From WJMT01 sp964599635 (GTDB lineage: Bacteria; Acidobacteriota; Aminicenantia; Aminicenantales; Aminicenantaceae): 64,000 nucleotides of DNA. The position numbers and the translations under genes were made by a program. Positions within the stretch are counted from its first letter, which is position 1, and the number at the start of each line of letters is the position of its first letter. A model generated the notes under the pieces. That model was not told the DNA's origin. It ran no database searches and saw only the letters and a list, made by a program, of their open reading frames with translations. Shown here one piece after another: positions 60,445 to 64,000 of this stretch. Location of the stretch: the NCBI GenBank assembly GCA_964599635.1, contig CAZRGM010000012.1:43972-107971 (forward strand), read 5' to 3'.

Positions 60445-63400
60445 TTAAGGTTTTCCTTCCTCCTTTATCTGGAGAATTTCATAGCTTTTTAGGAGGGAAA
60501 AGTCTGATTCAGAAAGAAGCTTTTTAAAATTCTCTAAATCTTTTTGAAAAACAATATTGAATTTTCCCAAAAATTCACTGAGCTTTGTTTCAATTTTTTC
60601 AACCTTAACTCTGGCTGCTTGAGTGATAGGCAGGTATCTTGAACCCATGATTCCCCAAACGGCACTTCTGACCTGACTCATGATTCCTGCGGAGCGGTCA
60701 GCTATGCCCTGCTTGGGAGGTGTGGGATCAAGGCTTTCTGACAGCTCTTTAAGCTTTTTCTCTAGATTATTTACCTTCTCCAACAGCTCTTTTTTATTAT
60801 TATTTTTGGAGGACTGGATGCTCTGTTTGATTGTTATGAGAGCTTTTTGAGTTTCCCCAATTCTGTCATTGGCTTGAGATGTAATTTTGAGAAGATTTTG
60901 GACTTTTTTGCCCATAAGATAATTTTCTTTGAGGAGATCCAGGTCTATATCAAGGCGAGGGTCTGTTTTAATTTGAAAAGAATCGGTTTCTTCTTGTTCT
61001 CCATATTTTATTTTGACTTCATATTCACCAGGGAGGACTTCCATACCGAATCTTCCGTATCGGGAACGGCTTGATTGTTCTGAATCATCTTCCGTGGTTT
61101 CCCTGAAATTCCAGTACACCCGGTTGATTCCTTTTTCTTCAGTCCCTTTAATTTCAGCTACTTTATTGCCTTTGCTATCTTGAATGATGATATTGACATT
61201 AGAGTTGCTTCTTCCGAATCTTTCTGGGATTCTTCTCTGCGTGGGGTTTTGTTCAGGTTTGTCCTGGATATCTCGTTTTTTCTTATCGCTGGGAATTAAA
61301 TAATATGATATTCTGGCCCCGAATCTTTTATTTTCTCCTATAAAAGGTGTATCGCCAGGGCACATATAGGAGGTTAAGTTTCCTGTCTGAAACTGAATGG
61401 CATCCGGGACTTCAAAAAGATGAAGTTTTTTCTCAAGCAATGATTGTGATACCTCTCTAAGGGGAGAAATGTCGTCTATAATGTAGAGAGAACGTCCGTG
61501 AGTGGCAATGATGAGGTCATTCTCTCTAGGGTGAACGGCAAGATCTCTCACTGGGACAGTGGGAAGGCCCTGAGTCCATTTTGTCCAGCTTTTCCCTTTA
61601 TCCAAACTTATGTACAATCCAAATTCCGTTCCTAAAAAGAGCAGATTTTCTTTGACCGAATCTTCTTCGATGACATGACAGAATCCATCTATTTCTGGAG
61701 CGGAAAGACTTTTCCAGGTCTCTCCGAAGTCGTCCGTAACATAAACATAGGTATTCCAGTTGGACCTTCTGTGGTCATCAAACACTACATAAGCTCTGGA
61801 CTCATCAAATTTAGAGGCTTCGACATGTGGGATCCAGGTATAAGGTGGGACCATGCCTTTTTTCCCTGAAGTGAGCTCTTCCGATACAAGTTTCCATGTT
61901 TTTCCCCCATCCTGGGTTAGCTGGAGATTCCCATCGTCTGTTCCCACCCAAATCACACCTTCTTTTACGGGGCTGGGAGCAATGCACATAATGGTACAGT
62001 GATTTTCGGCATTGGTGACATCCAGAGTCAATCCTCCGCTTTCTGACTGTTTTTGTTTTTCAGGATTATTGGTGGTAAGATCTGGGCTTATGATTTCCCA
62101 AGTTTGTCCTTTATCTTGACTTCTGTGAACAAACTGGCTTCCTAAATAGATGGTTTTGGGGTCAAAAGGATCCACTGCAAATCCAGCGTTCCAGTTGTAG
62201 CGGTGCTTGACGTCGGATTCAGTGGGGACAATACTACGGCTTGTTCCAGTGGTGGTGTCAAAATAATAAAGATTTCCTCCCTGAGACATCCCATAACCTG
62301 CCCCAGGTTTTTCTGGATCTGGTTCTGTATCAAACCCATCACCCCCACCTACAGTTTTCCATAAATAATGGTATATGCCTCGTTCCTTAAGGACATATCC
62401 CTGGCCCATCCATGATCCATTATCCTGAAGACCCCCATAGAGATTATAAGGGATTTCCATGTCGAAACTGACATGGTAAAATTGACCAAAAGGAAGATTT
62501 TCAATAAAGCGCCAGGTTTTTCCTCGGTTCGTGCTGATGACGACTCCTCCATCATTTCCCACAATCATCCTCTCTCCATCAGGATGAATCCATAGGGCAT
62601 GGAAATCTGAATGGGCCTGTGAAAAAGTAGGAAGGTTTATAAAATTTTTTCCTCCGTCCTCACTGACCATCATTCTGGAGTGAAGCATATAAACAATATT
62701 TTCATTGACTGGATTGGACCAGATCCTTTGATAATAAAAGGGACGATTTGATACTTCTTCCTTATTGTTGACCACGTTCCAGCTGTAACCTCCGTTTTCA
62801 GAACGAAGCAGGACATTCTTTTTGGCTTCAACCAGAGCATAGACTATGCGGGGTTTATTGGTTGAAAAAGCGAGTCCGATTCGACCCAGTTCTCCCTTAG
62901 GGAGTCCGTCTTTATCAGTTAGTTTTGTCCAGTCTTTTCCTCCATTAAAAGTCATATAGAGACCGCTTCCAGGCCCTCCTGACTTAAAAAACCAGGGCCA
63001 CCGTCTGTGCTCCCACATAGCAGCTATAATTTTATTGGGATTATCAGGAGCCATAGCCAAATCACAAGCCCCTGTTTTTTCATTCACGAAAAGGATTTTT
63101 TCCCATGTTTTTCCCCTATCCGTACTCCTGAAAACACCCCGCTCAGGATTTTCTCCCCAAGTAGTGCCCATGGCTCCAACATAGACTGTGTCCGGGTTAT
63201 TGGGATCTAAAAGTATTTTTGAAATTTTTTCTGTTTTCTCAAGCCCCATGAGATTCCAACTTTTACCCCCATCCAAACTGAGATAAACACCCCGCCCGAC
63301 ACCGCAGCTGTTTCGGGGAGCTGCTTCTCCTGTTCCTACCCAAACAATACTGGGATTGGATTGATTGACAGCAATGGCTCCAATGGAAGAGACCGGCTGA

Positions 63401-63660
63401 TCATCGAATACCGGTTCCCATGTCAAACCTGCATCTGTAGATTTCCACACTCCCCCAGTGGCTGCTCCGACATAAATAATTTCTGGATTTGAGGCGACTG
63501 AAGCCACGGCTCCAATTCGTCCGCTCATGTTTGAAGGGCCAATGCTCCTGGCTTTTAATGCAGGCAAAAGTTCAGGATCGATTTGGGCTGAGATATTGAG
63601 ATTGAAAATTAGAAAGGATCCTACCAATAAAACAAGTATTTTGACATATGAATTTTTCAT
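60445..63660 (-). CDS. Secreted BNR/sortilin-like beta-propeller protein
   Basis: Exported protein of 1071 residues. A signal peptide covers about 1-25 (LVLLVGSFLIFNLNISAQ). About ten Asp-box (BNR, SxDxGxTW) motifs are readable: STDAGLTW, SLDGGKSW, STDRGKTW, TFNGGKDW, SENGGYSW, STNRGKTW, SQDKGQTW, TQDGGKTW, TDDFGETW and SLDKGKSW. This indicates one or two propellers of the VPS10/sortilin or sialidase-like type. After about residue 740 come beta domains (GINRVYWNFRE, PGEYEVKIKYG) and a helical coiled-coil end. Such proteins are abundant in Acidobacteria and Bacteroidetes, often annotated as glycosyl hydrolases, but no catalytic residue is evident. The upstream side has AAGGAGGA before the ATG. 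Confidence 0.9.
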   Translation of the reverse strand: MKNSYVKILVLLVGSFLIFNLNISAQIDPELLPALKARSIGPSNMSGRIGAVASVASNPEIIYVGAATGGVWKSTDAGLTWEPVFDDQPVSSIGAIAVNQSNPSIVWVGTGEAAPRNSCGVGRGVYLSLDGGKSWNLMGLEKTEKISKILLDPNNPDTVYVGAMGTTWGENPERGVFRSTDRGKTWEKILFVNEKTGACDLAMAPDNPNKIIAAMWEHRRWPWFFKSGGPGSGLYMTFNGGKDWTKLTDKDGLPKGELGRIGLAFSTNKPRIVYALVEAKKNVLLRSENGGYSWNVVNNKEEVSNRPFYYQRIWSNPVNENIVYMLHSRMMVSEDGGKNFINLPTFSQAHSDFHALWIHPDGERMIVGNDGGVVISTNRGKTWRFIENLPFGQFYHVSFDMEIPYNLYGGLQDNGSWMGQGYVLKERGIYHYLWKTVGGGDGFDTEPDPEKPGAGYGMSQGGNLYYFDTTTGTSRSIVPTESDVKHRYNWNAGFAVDPFDPKTIYLGSQFVHRSQDKGQTWEIISPDLTTNNPEKQKQSESGGLTLDVTNAENHCTIMCIAPSPVKEGVIWVGTDDGNLQLTQDGGKTWKLVSEELTSGKKGMVPPYTWIPHVEASKFDESRAYVVFDDHRRSNWNTYVYVTDDFGETWKSLSAPEIDGFCHVIEEDSVKENLLFLGTEFGLYISLDKGKSWTKWTQGLPTVPVRDLAVHPRENDLIIATHGRSLYIIDDISPLREVSQSLLEKKLHLFEVPDAIQFQTGNLTSYMCPGDTPFIGENKRFGARISYYLIPSDKKKRDIQDKPEQNPTQRRIPERFGRSNSNVNIIIQDSKGNKVAEIKGTEEKGINRVYWNFRETTEDDSEQSSRSRYGRFGMEVLPGEYEVKIKYGEQEETDSFQIKTDPRLDIDLDLLKENYLMGKKVQNLLKITSQANDRIGETQKALITIKQSIQSSKNNNKKELLEKVNNLEKKLKELSESLDPTPPKQGIADRSAGIMSQVRSAVWGIMGSRYLPITQAARVKVEKIETKLSEFLGKFNIVFQKDLENFKKLLSESDFSLLKSYEILQIKEEGKP

Positions 63661-64000
63661 GAATATCCTCCTTTTATATTTTTATTTTTATTTTACAATG
63701 TGCAGTCAATTGAAAATGATCAAGAATGCATTTTATAAAATTATTCATCTTAGCTATAAGAAATAACATAGAGGTTTGATGGGGTCAACATGATTTTGAC
63801 ATTAAAACAAGTTTAGTATTTTATTTTACTTGACAATACCCGCTTAAAAAATTAGTCTCGAAATGTAATAAACCTGAATTATTCACGAGTTGAGGTTGCT
63901 GGCTTAATGAAATTCAGGTGTGGCTGAAGCGACTTTGAAGATTCAGCCTTCTGATGAGTTTTTTGAGGGAATCCAGCGGAGCTGGACGGTGAGTATGTCT
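63661..64000. other. 340-bp window-end gap
   Basis: No gene is seen. It has AT-rich upstream sequence for the propeller gene, with TTGACT on the minus strand at 63704-63709, and ends in a partial hairpin element. From about 63910 small hairpins such as CCAGCggaGCTGG (63973-63985) appear. The feature that uses them, if any, is cut by the window edge. Confidence 0.4.
63873..63905 (-). repeat. Partial hairpin-element end, copy D
   Basis: CCTGAATTATTCACGAG followed by TTGAGGTTGCTG matches the inverted right end of copies B and C for about 30 bp. It then diverges. The rest may be a different internal segment or a decayed copy. Confidence 0.5.

Overview
The window looks like the chromosome of an anaerobic, protein- and sugar-degrading Gram-negative bacterium, most likely an Acidobacteriota relative of the Candidatus Aminicenantes type. 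This placement is an inference from gene content: a VWFA-related protein of the kind common in Acidobacteria, a CBM9/DUF5916 outer-membrane protein, an NHL-type six-bladed propeller lipoprotein, several beta-barrel outer-membrane proteins with signal peptides, and a large set of secreted or lipid-anchored peptidases (S8, C69, S41, M1, M48, S51-like, S12-like, S9). No rRNA, intact tRNA, CRISPR array, integrase or transposase gene was found. Layout: 1-4.9 kb is visibly AT-richer and island-like. It holds an SH3/barrel protein plus subtilase operon, a lipoprotein, two diverged copies of a roughly 220-bp repeat that each start with a Fur-box-like palindrome, and at its right edge a 3'-half tRNA remnant that resembles an attachment-site scar. 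5-18 kb holds an HDAC-family deacetylase, an MFS carrier, the VWFA-related protein, a frameshifted DUF5916 gene, a PAP2 phosphatase, DUF1846, envelope proteins, a metallo-beta-lactamase-fold hydrolase and a RarD-like permease. 18-21 kb pairs a C69 dipeptidase with a Cys/Thr proline-racemase-family enzyme (trans-3-hydroxyproline dehydratase type). 21-26 kb holds a lipoprotein aldose 1-epimerase and a four-gene operon of two CPA2 antiporters, an EIIA(Ntr)-like protein and a PII-like protein. 26-32 kb is an L-arabinose-releasing cluster (DUF1680, GH51, GH127). 32.6-33.8 kb encodes a Tat-type aldo/keto reductase with two 4Fe-4S motifs. 33.9-40.1 kb is one long operon behind a promoter and a molybdenum/tungsten-cofactor (Moco/Tuco) riboswitch: wtpABC-type oxyanion transport, moeA, a short moaA, moaC, a MOSC protein and mogA/moaB. 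40-54.6 kb is mostly secreted peptidases and outer-membrane proteins, with a fused ICMT/barrel pseudogene and a decayed MacB/FtsX permease. 55-60 kb has a sulfotransferase and a symporter / class III aminotransferase / diaminopentanoate-dehydrogenase-like set. 60.4-63.7 kb encodes a very large BNR/sortilin-like propeller protein. Taken together the genes describe outward degradation of peptides and arabinose-containing glycans, uptake of amino acids, and redox chemistry that depends on a molybdenum or tungsten cofactor. The least conventional material is non-coding. A dispersed 180-260 bp element (15.9, 21.1 and 54.6 kb, plus solo ends) has imperfect terminal inverted repeats and an internal 14-bp hairpin whose arms change together between copies. 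A second short repeat carries the promoters of unrelated envelope genes and shares a conserved spacer. Both deserve a genome-wide search.
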